Notes: generated by a model not told the origin, from the letters alone. 64,000 nucleotides of DNA from 13-2-20CM-66-19 sp036273735 (GCA_036273735.1 DASUHA010000114.1:1-64000), one strand, 5' to 3'. Positions 49,865-59,274 are shown, counted from the stretch's first letter. Program-made: numbers and translations.

Positions 49865-52590
49865 CGCAATGCTCCAAATCGGTACCGCAGGTTGACTCCG
49901 AACATTCGCGGTTCGCCGTAAAACGACGTTATGCGTCCGTCTGTGAAGTAGTTGCTGTATTGCCCGACGCGATACATCTTGTTGGTCGCATTCGTGACGA
50001 AGGCAGACAGATCGAGCGGCAGGCGCAGAGCGTCCCGCCACTCGATCCTTCCGTTGAGAACTCCGTAGCCCGAGATGTAATCGAGTGGCTGTACCGCTGG
50101 CGCGTCGAAGTACCGGGATTGATATGCATACGAAACGTCCAGCGTCACTTCACCGATGAGCTCGCGCAGAGGCAGGGTATAGGCCAGCGTTCCGCTCACC
50201 TTGTTGCGTGGAAGATAGGCGAATGGAGTCCCAACCAGCGAGGGTGCCGCGGCGGGATCGATCTGCGTGTACTTCCCATCGTTGTATGAGTAGGCCACGG
50301 TTACATTCAGCTGCTTCGACGGCGCCGCCGTTGCCTGAAGCTCGAACCCGTCGATCCGGGCAGCGGAGGCATTGGCGGTGAAGTTCGACTCGACACCACC
50401 CGGTAGCGTCTCCGATACGAGCCGCTGGATATTCCGGAAGTCGGAATTGAAGACATCGGCGTCCACTTCCATGGGCATCCCGCCGAGCTCGAATCCGGCT
50501 TTCGTGCCGAGCTCGATATCGACGACCGACTCGGGCGCAAATCGAAATTCCGGCAGCTCGATTCCTCCAGGAGAGAATGCCAACGATGGGTTGAAGCCCC
50601 CAGGGACGTAACCACGCCCCGATCGCAGGTAGATCAGCGTCCGACTCTTCGGGTGGAACTCGAGCCCAACCGTCCACGAGCTGCCGCTGCTTCGCCCAGA
50701 CGCCTCGAAAAGGCAGCTTGACTGCGGATACACGCCGGCAGTTGTGAGACAGGCATCTCCGATGCTCGGGCTGTAAGCCAAGATGCCGTATCCATACTCA
50801 TCCCAGGTATATCGGTATCCGGTCGTCAGCGCGAACTTGCTCAGACTCTGTGCAATGCCGCCCAGCCGATACGTCGTCTGGCCATACACGCCCCGGCTGC
50901 GTTCCGAGTTCGTCTGATTCGGCTGTGTGATGACGAAATTACCGAGCGCGACATCCACCTCGTAGGGCTGAACCGCGATATTGCGGCCGTCCTCGTAGTA
51001 AGCGCCCGCGGTGTACTTGAGATTTCCGTGCAGGGCAGTGCCTTGAATCTGAGGCTCTTCGGTGTAGGTGCCGACCTGCGTATGCCATGACCCGCTTCGA
51101 GGCGCAACGAGGTCGTCGAGCACGTAAGACGACCCGTCGATGTCATTGCCGTTCCTCCATTTCTGTACCTGGTAACTGAAGATATTCTTCGCCTGGAAGC
51201 CATCAGAGGGGGACCAGGTCGTTCTGTTGATGATCCCGTAGTTGTATCGTCTGTCTACTTCGTTGTCCGAAAGCGATGTCGACCGGATACCGGCTGCTGC
51301 CTGCCGGGCAAAAAACGGCAGGAGAAGCGAGGCGAACGGACCGGAAGGATTGACAGCCGAGAGAACGTATCCATCGCCGTTCTCATCGCTATGTAGGGCG
51401 CTCAGGATCGTGTAGTTTTCCAGCGTGGCAATGGGTCGGGCGATCACGCTGAGGCGGAGAGCCCAGTACTTGCGGTTATCGTAGTCCTTGCCTGGATAGA
51501 TCGGACCGCGATCGATGGTGAATCCTTCCCGCTCGAGCGCCTGGCCGGCGAAGCGCACCAGCAGCCGATCGCCGATCATCGGCACATTCAGCACACCGCT
51601 GGCGCTCTTCAGGTCGTAATCCCCTGCGCCGACATCCACGTATCCCTCGACCTGGTTTTTCGGCTCATTGGGCACGAAGAGAACTACGCCGCCTGTCGTG
51701 TTCTTACCGAACAGCGTTCCCTGAGGACCCTTGGCGACCTGAACATTCTGCAGGTCGTAGAAGAGTCCCGGCCCGGCACCCGAGGCAGGAACGTCAGCGA
51801 AGTACGTGACAACGCCGGTGCCGCCACCGCCGAGCACGGCTCCCGGACCGGAGCCGCCGGTGGGGCCCATGCCGCGAATGGCGAAGATGTAGTCGTCGCG
51901 ATCCACGCCGCTCGAAACGCTGAGGGAGGGGACGTAATTCGCGAGGTCCGCGGCGGTCTCGACATGCCGACTACTGATCTCTGCGCCGGTGAGCGCGCTG
52001 ACGGCAACGGGCACTGCAAGGATGTTCTCCGCGCGCCGAGTGGCGGTAACTACGACTTCCTGAAGCCCGGGAGGCGACTGGCTGCGAGCATCCGCTCCGG
52101 CCGCCGTCACGGAAGCAGCGCTTCGAGCCGTGCCTTGAGTCGTTCGAGCCATCCGAAACCTCGCGGAAGACCCGATCTCCCCCTCCTTTCCCGCTTTGCT
52201 GCCGGGATCGGGCGAGGTAGGGGTGCCGGCGACCGCGCCAACTTTCACGATCGCGACGGTCCCCTGATCGACTATCCGGTAGCCAAGGCCCGTCCGCCGC
52301 AGAAGCATGGCGAGCGCTTTGGTGGGCACGTACGTTCCGTGCACACCTTCACTTCGCAGGGCGTCGAGCGAAGTGCCAGGCGCCGTGAACTGTACACCGG
52401 CCTGATCGGCGAACTGGACCAACGCGCTCGATAGTGGCTGTGCCGGGATGTCGAATGCGACCTGCTTCGAGAAATCGACAGCGGACGAGCAGCTCGCCTT
52501 CAGTGCGAGCGCTGCGGTCAGAATGAAGACCCACAGCACGCGCGATGAGTTCTGTCTGGTTTGCGGGCGCGTGCCAAGTAACATGGTCAT
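49861..52590 (-). CDS. TonB-dependent receptor with STN signalling domain
   Basis: 909 residues. After a signal peptide (to about residue 36), residues 45-115 are the secretin/TonB short N-terminal domain (FDIPAQPLSSALVQFADQAGVQF ... YRIVDQGTVAIV), which contacts FecR in the periplasm. The TonB-box-like LQEVVVTATRR (176-186) starts the plug domain; a 22-strand barrel follows, ending with YGEPRMFGVNLRYRFG. Outer-membrane importer, fed by TonB. The ECF sigma and FecR genes diverge 180 nt upstream, giving a complete cell-surface signalling set. The ligand is unknown; the coupled esterase suggests an ester-bearing ligand. Confidence 0.95.
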   Translation of the reverse strand: MTMLLGTRPQTRQNSSRVLWVFILTAALALKASCSSAVDFSKQVAFDIPAQPLSSALVQFADQAGVQFTAPGTSLDALRSEGVHGTYVPTKALAMLLRRTGLGYRIVDQGTVAIVKVGAVAGTPTSPDPGSKAGKEGEIGSSARFRMARTTQGTARSAASVTAAGADARSQSPPGLQEVVVTATRRAENILAVPVAVSALTGAEISSRHVETAADLANYVPSLSVSSGVDRDDYIFAIRGMGPTGGSGPGAVLGGGGTGVVTYFADVPASGAGPGLFYDLQNVQVAKGPQGTLFGKNTTGGVVLFVPNEPKNQVEGYVDVGAGDYDLKSASGVLNVPMIGDRLLVRFAGQALEREGFTIDRGPIYPGKDYDNRKYWALRLSVIARPIATLENYTILSALHSDENGDGYVLSAVNPSGPFASLLLPFFARQAAAGIRSTSLSDNEVDRRYNYGIINRTTWSPSDGFQAKNIFSYQVQKWRNGNDIDGSSYVLDDLVAPRSGSWHTQVGTYTEEPQIQGTALHGNLKYTAGAYYEDGRNIAVQPYEVDVALGNFVITQPNQTNSERSRGVYGQTTYRLGGIAQSLSKFALTTGYRYTWDEYGYGILAYSPSIGDACLTTAGVYPQSSCLFEASGRSSGSSWTVGLEFHPKSRTLIYLRSGRGYVPGGFNPSLAFSPGGIELPEFRFAPESVVDIELGTKAGFELGGMPMEVDADVFNSDFRNIQRLVSETLPGGVESNFTANASAARIDGFELQATAAPSKQLNVTVAYSYNDGKYTQIDPAAAPSLVGTPFAYLPRNKVSGTLAYTLPLRELIGEVTLDVSYAYQSRYFDAPAVQPLDYISGYGVLNGRIEWRDALRLPLDLSAFVTNATNKMYRVGQYSNYFTDGRITSFYGEPRMFGVNLRYRFGALR

Positions 52591-52773
52591 TTCCCCTCCG
52601 GGCGTTCTTCCGAGCGGTGGCGGCTGCCGTGCTCGATATCGGTGCTTTAGACGGCCGAGGTGGCAAGACTTGCAACGCGAGCCATTGAATATCGGGCGGA
52701 TTGCAAAAGACCGGTGCTCATTCGTCTATAGTGTGACCGGGGCGCGTTTTTGGGCATACCCCACGGCGACTGA

Positions 52774-53361
52774 ATGGCCGATCCTGAATTCACCGAAGCT
52801 TTCGAGCCCGACGGGCACGGCCAGGGTCCGCGGCAGCGCACCGAGCTGGTGACCCGCCTATTCCGGGAGCACAACGAAGCCTTGGTTCGCTTCCTGGCGC
52901 TGCGCTTGCGATCACAGCAGGAAGCGAAAGAAGTTGCTCAGGAGGCCTACGTCCGGCTCCTCAAGCTCGACCAGCCGGGCGCAGTGAGCTTTTTGCGCGC
53001 CTTCCTGTTCAGGACCGCCGCGAACCTCGCCGTGGATCGCATCCGGCATGAGCAGATGGCCCGTCGGGTCGTTCGGGAGTCGAAGTTCCTCGAGGAGCTT
53101 ACGGCCCAGCCGACTCCGGAGCAGTTTGCAACGGATGCTCAGGAGCTGCAGCTGGTCGAGCGTCTGGTGAACGAGCTGCCGCCGAAGTGCCGGCGGGCAT
53201 TCCTGCTCCACAAGGTTTACGGGCTGGATTTCGCTGATATCGCCAAGCAGATGGGCTTGGGGGAGCGCATGGTCCGTACCTATGTGTGCCGAGCCATCTT
53301 GTATTGCCGCGCGGGTCTGGATGCGGCGCGGGCAGGCGTTGGAGGCGAAACGAATGGATGA
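52774..53361 (+). CDS. ECF sigma factor, FecI type
   Basis: 195 residues. Region 2 is ELVTRLFREHNEALVRFLALRLRSQQEAKEVAQEAYVRLLKL and LRAFLFRTAANLAVDRIR; region 4 is VERLVNELPPKCRRAFLLHKVYGLDFADIAKQMGLGERMVRTYVCRAILY. It would direct RNA polymerase to the divergent receptor operon once FecR is signalled. Its end overlaps the fecR-like gene by 8 nt. A TATAGT sits at 52727-52732 upstream, possibly part of its promoter. Confidence 0.93.
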   Translation: MADPEFTEAFEPDGHGQGPRQRTELVTRLFREHNEALVRFLALRLRSQQEAKEVAQEAYVRLLKLDQPGAVSFLRAFLFRTAANLAVDRIRHEQMARRVVRESKFLEELTAQPTPEQFATDAQELQLVERLVNELPPKCRRAFLLHKVYGLDFADIAKQMGLGERMVRTYVCRAILYCRAGLDAARAGVGGETNG

Positions 53362-54478
53362 GCTCCTACAAGAGCGGCTCGAGGACGACCCGCTGCTCCG
53401 CGAGGCCACGGAGTGGTTCCTCGAGATGCGCTCCGATGATGTCTCCGGCGAGCGCATTGCCGAATGGCAGCAGTGGCTCTCGGATACGAGCCATCGGGAC
53501 GCGTTCGGGCGCGTGGAAGCATTGTGGCAACTGATCGACGGAGCAACCGTTCGCTGGCCAACCGAAGCGGAAGTCGCCACGGATGACTATTCGGGCGCGG
53601 AGAGCATTACGACGTGGCAGGTTCGTAGTGAGCACCGCGAGAGCCCGCCTACCCGAAGCCGGCGGGCCAGTCAGCCGAATTGGCGCAATCTGAGGATGGC
53701 CATTCTCGGCGTCGCCGCGGCCGCAGCGCTAGCCGTTGTCGCAATCGCCTATTGGCCCATATTCGTCGTCGCGCTGCAGGGCGGCTCACGCATTGTCGTG
53801 GCGACCGGCATTGGCGATACGCGAACCATCACTTTGCCCGACGGCTCGGTCATATCTGCGGGCGCAGACACGAGGTTGATGGTCACCCTGTTGAAGCAGT
53901 CCCGAACCGCGGTCCTTGCGCACGGGGAGGCATATTTCCGCGTGGCTAAAAACCCGAGCCGCCCCTTCACGGTCCGCGCCGGTGATACGACCGTGACGGA
54001 CATCGGCACAGCCTTCGATGTTCGTCGAAGCCTGAACGGAGTAATCGTGGCAGTCGAGGAAGGCGTCGTTAACGTAGCAGCCCGGCAGCTACCGGGTCAC
54101 TTCGAATCGATCGAACATCTTCTCGGCGCAGACCGGAAGCCCAGGCTGACGGCGATTCAGCTGACTGCGGGACAGCGCCTGGCCTTGGAGTCCATCAACG
54201 CCCGCCCGCAGCTTTCATCGGTAAATCCCAATTGGGTCGGGGGCTGGCGCGAGGGGCGTCTCCAGTACTTGGACGAGCCCCTCAATGGCGTCGTCTCGGA
54301 CCTGGCCCGCTATTCCAAGCGCCGAATCGTCATCGCAACTCCCGCGCTCGTCGACCTGCGGGTCACCGGCGTCGTGTTCGTGCAAAACATCGATGGGTGG
54401 CTCGCCAGTTTGGAAGCCACGTTTCCTATCCGGGTGGTGTCCGACGCAGACGGCAGTACGCTCATCGAGCAGCGCTGA
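53354..54478 (+). CDS. FecR-family anti-sigma/transducer
   Basis: 374 residues from the ATG at 53354, with GGAGG 8 nt upstream. Residues 1-60 are the cytoplasmic sigma-binding part (REATEWFLEMRSDDVSGERIAEWQQWLSDTSHRDAFGRVEALW). A membrane span follows (MAILGVAAAAALAVVAIAYWPIFVVAL, about 114-140), then the FecR domain (DTRTITLPDGSVISAGADTRLMV ... AHGEAYFRVAKNPSRPFTVRAG) and a C-terminal STN-like segment (LDEPLNGVVSDLARYSKRRIVIATP). It relays ligand binding by the TonB receptor to the ECF sigma factor. Confidence 0.93.
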   Translation: MDELLQERLEDDPLLREATEWFLEMRSDDVSGERIAEWQQWLSDTSHRDAFGRVEALWQLIDGATVRWPTEAEVATDDYSGAESITTWQVRSEHRESPPTRSRRASQPNWRNLRMAILGVAAAAALAVVAIAYWPIFVVALQGGSRIVVATGIGDTRTITLPDGSVISAGADTRLMVTLLKQSRTAVLAHGEAYFRVAKNPSRPFTVRAGDTTVTDIGTAFDVRRSLNGVIVAVEEGVVNVAARQLPGHFESIEHLLGADRKPRLTAIQLTAGQRLALESINARPQLSSVNPNWVGGWREGRLQYLDEPLNGVVSDLARYSKRRIVIATPALVDLRVTGVVFVQNIDGWLASLEATFPIRVVSDADGSTLIEQR

Positions 54479-54618
54479 AGCCGCACGATCAGAGCATTAA
54501 CTGTAGTCGAACTCCACAAGCGGAAATACGCGCCGCAGACGCTTGCGTCGATTCTGGAAGATATGATCGAGTTTGCTTTATCTTCGAGCGCGCGCGGACT
54601 CGAACTGGACCGGGTCCT

Positions 54619-54894
54619 CTACTTCGTATGTATAGTTCCGCCTTTGTCGATATCGAAATTCACCTGCCGGCCATCCTTGTTCATCGCCGAGCCGATCCAA
54701 TTGCTGCCGTTCATGTGTAGCCCGGTAATGTCGGTGTAACCCTGCTGATTGAGCAGATGAGTGACCTGGTCCTGATTCATAGCAGCAGGACCAACATATC
54801 CCGACTGAACATTCTCGCCGCCAAAGAGTGTGCATCCACTGAGAGCACCCATTAGCGGAAGCGTCAGCACCATAATCTTCAACCCTTTCGCCAT
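54619..54894 (-). CDS. Small lipoprotein with PepSY-like fold
   Basis: 91 residues from the ATG at 54894 (GGAG 6 nt upstream). The signal ends in the lipobox LSGC, so the mature protein is lipid-anchored. The mature part (DQVTHLLNQQGYTDITGLHMNGSNWIGSAMNKDGRQVNFDIDKGGTI) fits a PepSY-type domain: a helix, then three strands with the GY...GLxxxGxxWxGxAxxxG pattern. Such proteins may inhibit peptidases or regulate envelope proteins. It stands alone; no neighbour suggests a partner. Confidence 0.8.
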   Translation of the reverse strand: MAKGLKIMVLTLPLMGALSGCTLFGGENVQSGYVGPAAMNQDQVTHLLNQQGYTDITGLHMNGSNWIGSAMNKDGRQVNFDIDKGGTIHTK

Positions 54895-55075
54895 CGTCAA
54901 CTCCACCTGATGAGCTTAGGTCGTATTCAGCAATTTGTGATCCTCCGCTGCGGTAACGCGGCCGACTGCGTGCAGCTTGGAGGGCGGCCCTGGCCCGGCC
55001 TCACTCGCTTTCGCTCGTAGCCACCCGAAGCCAGGGCGAGTCCGCGTGAGGCGAGACCAGGGAAGCCGGATTGCC

Positions 55076-55354
55076 CTAGCTCATCTTGGTGTGTGCCTCC
55101 TGCGTACGTGCCGCACCAATGGCAGATCTCGCATCGCGCCGCTCTTCGGGCGGCGGCAGCACCGCCTTCACACCCAAGGAATCGAGCCACAGCTCCCGGC
55201 ACCAGCCGCGAGTGTGGTACAGGTGCTCATCCTCCTCGTCCTCGATTTCCTCATAGGCGCGGAGCAGCACCTCCTGTTCTTTTCCTTTCAGCTCCTTCGC
55301 CACTTCACCCAGGAGCTCCCAGTCGAGGTGCCTGCAGCTGCCGCGGGGGCGCAA
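55076..55354 (-). pseudogene. Ferritin-like-domain protein fragment, frameshifted
   Basis: The frame LLGEVAKELKGKEQEVLLRAYEEIEDEEDEHLYHTRGWCRELWLDSLGVKAVLPPPEE looks like the end of a ferritin-like four-helix protein (helix with ExxxxE..H). A second frame further upstream (SLSILHAALTTA, about 55390) may be the preceding helix, so the gene appears frameshifted and truncated at its 5' end. Low-complexity regions make the exact break uncertain. Confidence 0.45.
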
Positions 55355-55767
55355 CTACGCGCCGTGGTCAAGGCCGCGTGTAGGATCGAAAGGCTCATTT
55401 GGAACCATCGCGTTCGCCGCGTGTTGGGATCTTCCTCATCGCCTCGGAGTGCTCCCCCGTGAGTCCCCAAGTTGGGAACCCCCACCCCTCCGTTCAAGCC
55501 ACAGCGTCAATCCGCGCCTGGGTCGAGCGCGGCGATGGATCCGAAACCTGCGCCGGTGTGTGTGATGCTCGCGACCGACGAGGCCAGCCATGTGGCGGGC
55601 GCAACGATCGCCGTCACGGGTGGGAAACCCATCATCTGACAGGTTATCCGGCCTGCGGCTGCGCGAACGGGCCAATGGCCTGTCGCCGGCCTCGCCGGAC
55701 GTAGGCGCTGGCACCTTTTTGGTTCGAAAAGGCATCCAGCTGCCGGTGCTCACCAACTCGTTCGCCC
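55355..55767. other. Decayed stretch
   Basis: About 410 bases with no intact gene. It contains the SDR tail fragment at 55535-55639 and the possible upstream part of the ferritin-like remnant. No repeats or RNAs seen. Confidence 0.4.
55535..55639 (+). pseudogene. Short-chain dehydrogenase 3' fragment
   Basis: 34 codons ending VMLATDEASHVAGATIAVTG-GKPII and a stop. This is the standard C-terminal end of a classical SDR enzyme (LASDEASHVTGA...VTGG). The Rossmann fold and the catalytic YxxxK part are gone. The fragment lies next to the ferritin-like remnant, on the other strand. Confidence 0.7.
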
Positions 55768-56007
55768 ATGGTCGCCATGCCGGTCGTGTTAGGTCTGATG
55801 CAGTGGCCGGCCATGGCGGTAACCGTGATCGCCTCGTGGTTCGTGGCCTCCGGGCGCAGCCGACGCCGAAAGATCGGCTTTTGGGTATTTCTGCTCAGCA
55901 ACGTTCTGTGGGGCGTCTGGGGAGCGCACGCTCACGCCTATGCGCTCATCGTCTTACAAATGTGCCTCGCATTGATGAACATCCGTGGGAATAAGCGGAA
56001 CACGTAG
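55768..56007 (+). CDS. Small three-span membrane protein, conserved unknown
   Basis: 79 residues (or 76 from the ATG at 55777). Hydrophobic segments LMQWPAMAVTVIASWFVAS, GFWVFLLSNVLWGVWG and YALIVLQMCLALMNI are separated by a positive loop (GRSRRRK). The pattern LQWPAM.VTV.A.W.VAS...R...GFW.FLLSNVLW..WG.HAHAYALI.LQ is one I recall from small uncharacterised membrane proteins in related genera. Function unknown. Confidence 0.65.
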   Translation: MVAMPVVLGLMQWPAMAVTVIASWFVASGRSRRRKIGFWVFLLSNVLWGVWGAHAHAYALIVLQMCLALMNIRGNKRNT

Positions 56008-56249
56008 GCGCGCCTCCCTCCTCGTTGCACGCATTCAGCGCTTCGGCTAAAATGCCGCGGCCGCAGCGGCCTCCGTCGCGCGGCATCCCGACCCATCCGC
56101 GACCGATCGCCATTGGCCACCCGGCAGGGCGGGTATGAGATCACGACCGTCGCTCCCTCATGCACAGGTCGTCGCCCCCGGACGTATCTGAGCGGCTTGC
56201 CGTTCGAGGTACGGGCGGGCTTGGGACTGCGTGATTCGAACGGACAATT

Positions 56250-57854
56250 ATGCTCGCTACATTCAACGTCACCATGCAATTCGGGGCCAAGCCGCTTTTC
56301 GAGCAGGTCACCGCGAAATTCACCGATGGCAACCGCTACGGGCTGATCGGCGCCAACGGCTCCGGCAAATCGACGCTCATGAAGATTCTGGGCGGCGAGC
56401 TCGAGCAAAGCGCGGGCGACGTCGTGCTGCAGCCCGGGAGACGCCTCGGCACCCTCAGGCAGAACCAATTCGCCTACGAGGACGAGCGTGTGCTCGATGT
56501 GGTGATGCAAGGCCACCTCGAGATGTGGCGCGCCATGCAGGAGCGGGATCGCATCTACGCGGACCCGGACGCGACGGACGCGGATTACATGAAGGCGGCG
56601 GAGCTCGAAGTGAAATTCGGCGAGTACGGCGGTTATGACGCCGAGGCGCGCGCCGCCAGCATCCTGAGCGACATCGGCATCGCTGAATCGTTGCACGAGC
56701 GGCCGATGCGCGAGGTGGCGCCCGGAATGAAGCTGCGCGTGCTGCTGGCGCAGGCCTTGTTCTCGAACCCTGACGTGCTGCTGCTCGATGAGCCGACGAA
56801 CAATCTCGACATCCATTCGATCCGGTGGCTCGAGGGCGTGCTCAACGATTATGACGCCACGATGATCATCATCAGCCACGACCGGCGTTTCCTCAACCAG
56901 GTCTGCACGCACATGGCGGACCTGGATTACCAGCAGCTGAAAGTCTATCCGGGCAATTACGATGATTTCATGCTGGCCTCTCTGCAAGCCCGCCAGCGCG
57001 TCGAGGCGTCCAATGCCAAGGCCCAGGACCGCATCTCGGATCTGCAGGAATTCGTGCGCCGCTTCTCGGCCAACGCGTCGAAGGCGCGTCAGGCCACCTC
57101 GCGCCGCAGAGAGCTCGAGAAGATCAAACTCGAAGAAGTTCGGCCTTCCTCGCGGCAGAATCCATACATCCGCTTCGAGCAGCGCAGGAAGCTGTTCAAC
57201 TCCGCGGTCTCCGTCGAGGGTGTTTCCTTCCGATATCCGGGCTCGGACACCGACGTCCTGCAGAGAGTCAGCTTCAACATCCGGGCGGGCGAGCGGATTG
57301 CCATCATTGGTGCCAACGGAGTAGGCAAGACCACCCTGGCGCGCTGCCTGATCGGCGAACTGAAGCCGACCGCCGGCCAGATCACCTGGGTAGAGAATGC
57401 CGAACCCGGTTACATGCCTCAAGACACGCAAGCGGATTTCGACGAAAAGCTCGACCTGTTCACCTGGATGTCCCACTGGACGGGCAAGGCGGACGACGAT
57501 CTGATCGTGCGTGCCACGCTCGGCCGGCTCCTGTTTTCCGGCGACGAAGTGAAGAAATCGGTAAAGGTGTTGTCAGGCGGCGAGAAGGGCCGCATGATCT
57601 ACGGCAAGCTGATGCTGACAAAACCGAATGTACTCGTCATGGATGAGCCCACGAACCACATGGACATGGAAACCATCGAGTCTCTGCAGACTGCGCTCGA
57701 GCTGTATCCCGGAACGCTGGTCTTCGTCTCCCACGACCGGGAATTCGTCGGCGGTCTCGCGAAGCGAATCATCGAGGTGAAGTCGGACGGAACCATCGAG
57801 GATTTCACCGGGACCTTCGACGAGTATCTGTCGAGACATCCCCTAGCCGCTTGA
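56250..57854 (+). CDS. ybiT: ABC-F family ATPase YbiT
   Basis: 534 residues, soluble, with two ABC ATPase domains and no membrane part. First Walker A GANGSGKST (34-42), LLLDEPTNNLDIHSIRWLEGVL with the Walker B, and a degenerate first signature (APGMKLRV), as in Escherichia coli YbiT. The second half has GANGVGKTT, LSGGEKGRM and MDEPTNHMDMETIESL. The linker has FSANASKARQATSRRRELEKIKLEEV. ABC-F proteins act on the ribosomal E site to relieve stalling. The opening LATFNVTMQFGAKPLFE matches YbiT closely. A DUF3096 peptide gene follows 12 nt later. Confidence 0.93.
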   Translation: MLATFNVTMQFGAKPLFEQVTAKFTDGNRYGLIGANGSGKSTLMKILGGELEQSAGDVVLQPGRRLGTLRQNQFAYEDERVLDVVMQGHLEMWRAMQERDRIYADPDATDADYMKAAELEVKFGEYGGYDAEARAASILSDIGIAESLHERPMREVAPGMKLRVLLAQALFSNPDVLLLDEPTNNLDIHSIRWLEGVLNDYDATMIIISHDRRFLNQVCTHMADLDYQQLKVYPGNYDDFMLASLQARQRVEASNAKAQDRISDLQEFVRRFSANASKARQATSRRRELEKIKLEEVRPSSRQNPYIRFEQRRKLFNSAVSVEGVSFRYPGSDTDVLQRVSFNIRAGERIAIIGANGVGKTTLARCLIGELKPTAGQITWVENAEPGYMPQDTQADFDEKLDLFTWMSHWTGKADDDLIVRATLGRLLFSGDEVKKSVKVLSGGEKGRMIYGKLMLTKPNVLVMDEPTNHMDMETIESLQTALELYPGTLVFVSHDREFVGGLAKRIIEVKSDGTIEDFTGTFDEYLSRHPLAA

Positions 57855-57866
57855 TTGAGGGTATCC

Positions 57867-58025
57867 ATGAATCTCCATCTCCATCTGATGCTCGGGCCCG
57901 TCGTTGCGCTGATCGCCGGTATCCTGATCCTGGTGGCGCCGCGACTGCTCAACTACATCGTCGCGATCTACCTCATCATAATCGGTCTGGTAGGACTGTT
58001 CGGCACCGGCAGCCTGCACATCTGA
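57867..58025 (+). CDS. DUF3096 small membrane peptide
   Basis: 52 residues, too short for ordinary gene calling, starting 12 nt after the ybiT stop with GAGG 6 nt before the ATG. The sequence LMLGPVVALIAGILILVAP-RLLNYIVAIYLIIIGLVGLFG is two hydrophobic segments with the pattern of DUF3096: P.VALIAGILILI.P.LLNYIVAIYLI..G..GL. It is an inner-membrane peptide of unknown role, probably co-transcribed with ybiT. A hairpin follows. Confidence 0.88.
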   Translation: MNLHLHLMLGPVVALIAGILILVAPRLLNYIVAIYLIIIGLVGLFGTGSLHI

Positions 58026-58030
58026 CATAG

Positions 58031-58051
58031 GCCTCGGCATACGGCCGAGGC
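58031..58051. terminator. Hairpin between convergent genes
   Basis: GCCTCGGC / GCCGAGGC, 8-bp perfect stem with loop ATACG, 6 nt after the DUF3096 stop and before the slyX 3' end. No T-run; probably shared by the two convergent transcripts. Confidence 0.5.
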
Positions 58052-58074
58052 GGTCGCAGGGCTGCAGCCGCTCA

Positions 58075-58281
58075 TCAGTAGTGGGGCGGCCGCTCGTCCT
58101 CCGGCGTGCGGACAGCGGTATCCGCCTGCACCGCGTCGAGGCGGGCGGCCAACCCAATGACTTGCGCCCGCAGAGTCTCGATCTCCCGCTGCTGTCGGAA
58201 GACGACGTCACTCAACTCGGCGTTTGCGCGCTCCAGGAACGTGATCTTGGTCTCTATTTGCTCGAGCGTATGGGCATTCAT
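58075..58281 (-). CDS. slyX: SlyX family coiled-coil protein
   Basis: 68 residues from the ATG at 58281 with GGAGG 5 nt upstream. LEQIETKITFLERANAELSDVVFRQQREIETLRAQVIGLAARLDAV is a single coiled coil, and the C-terminus ends DERPPHY, the SlyX hallmark (PPHY). Function is unknown in all species. The first residues of the longer frame are not needed. Confidence 0.92.
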   Translation of the reverse strand: MNAHTLEQIETKITFLERANAELSDVVFRQQREIETLRAQVIGLAARLDAVQADTAVRTPEDERPPHY

Positions 58282-58398
58282 GGCGACCTCCCTCCGTCGC
58301 GGCATGCTACACTAGCACCGTCAGAACCCTCGGCGCGTTTCGCGCGCGTACCCTCCCAGACCAGCTTCGCGGGCCGAAAGACCGCGCCCACGGAGACC

Positions 58399-59250
58399 AT
58401 GAAAGTTCCCAAAGGCTTGCAGCCGTTGATCGACGACGGCGTTATCGATGAAGTCGTGCGTTCACTGAAAAGCGGCAAGGAGGCTACCGTTTACGTCGTG
58501 CGCTCGGGCCCGCACCTGCGCTGCGCGAAGGTCTATCGGGACATGGCCCAGCGCAGCTTTCAGAGGCGGGCGCAGTACCAGGAGGGCCGCAAAGTCCGTG
58601 GCAGCCGCGAAACCCGTGCCATGAGCCGCAGCACGCGGTTCGGCCGCAGAGAGCAGGAGCACGAATGGAAGAACGCCGAAGTCCATGCGCTCTACCGGCT
58701 CGCGGCCGCCGACGTGCGGGTTCCCCGGCCCTTCGGCTATTTCAACGACGTGTTGATCATGGAGCTCGTCAGGGACGCAGCGGGAGATCCGGCGCCGCGG
58801 CTGGGCGAAGCGGAGCTCACGCCGGAGGTCGCACGCGAATACCACGGCTTTCTCATGCAGCAGATCGTGCGCATGCTGAGCCTGGGCCTCATCCACGGAG
58901 ACCTCTCGGAATTCAACATCCTGCTTGCAGCGGAAGGACCCGTCATCATCGACCTGCCTCAGGTCGTCAACGCCTCGGGCAACAATGCCGCTTACGCCAT
59001 GCTCGAGCGGGACGTCAACAACATCAGAGCCTCGCTCGGCCGGTTCGCGCCGGAGTTGTTGGAGACCGATTTTGCCCGCGAGATGTGGGCGTTGTATGAA
59101 CAAGGTGAGCTGCACTCGGGCAGTCGCCTCACCGGTGCAGCCGCCCGTGATGAGGGCCCGGTCGACCCCGGCAGCGTCATGCAGGTGATTGATGACGCCA
59201 GGGAAGAAGCGCTCCGCCGACGCCTCGGCCGGGAAGAACAGATCGGGTAG
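58399..59250 (+). CDS. RIO-type serine protein kinase
   Basis: 283 residues. The RIO1-like fold shows SGKEATVYVV (nucleotide loop), K44 in RCAKVYRD, the catalytic IHGDLSEFNIL (H166-G-D168, N173) and IIDLPQVV (D185 for DFG). There is no C-terminal extension like that of eukaryotic RIO. Bacterial RIO kinases may act in ribosome maturation by analogy; the substrate is not known. Upstream, slyX diverges; the gene is followed by the convergent BNR protein gene. Confidence 0.92.
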   Translation: MKVPKGLQPLIDDGVIDEVVRSLKSGKEATVYVVRSGPHLRCAKVYRDMAQRSFQRRAQYQEGRKVRGSRETRAMSRSTRFGRREQEHEWKNAEVHALYRLAAADVRVPRPFGYFNDVLIMELVRDAAGDPAPRLGEAELTPEVAREYHGFLMQQIVRMLSLGLIHGDLSEFNILLAAEGPVIIDLPQVVNASGNNAAYAMLERDVNNIRASLGRFAPELLETDFAREMWALYEQGELHSGSRLTGAAARDEGPVDPGSVMQVIDDAREEALRRRLGREEQIG

Positions 59251-59274
59251 ACGTCTGCGAAAACGAAGGCCGGT

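Noticed and set aside
55938..57476. 512-codon minus-strand frame opposite ybiT
   Set aside because: Antisense shadow; composition rich in R, H and V as expected from reverse-complement GC-rich coding.
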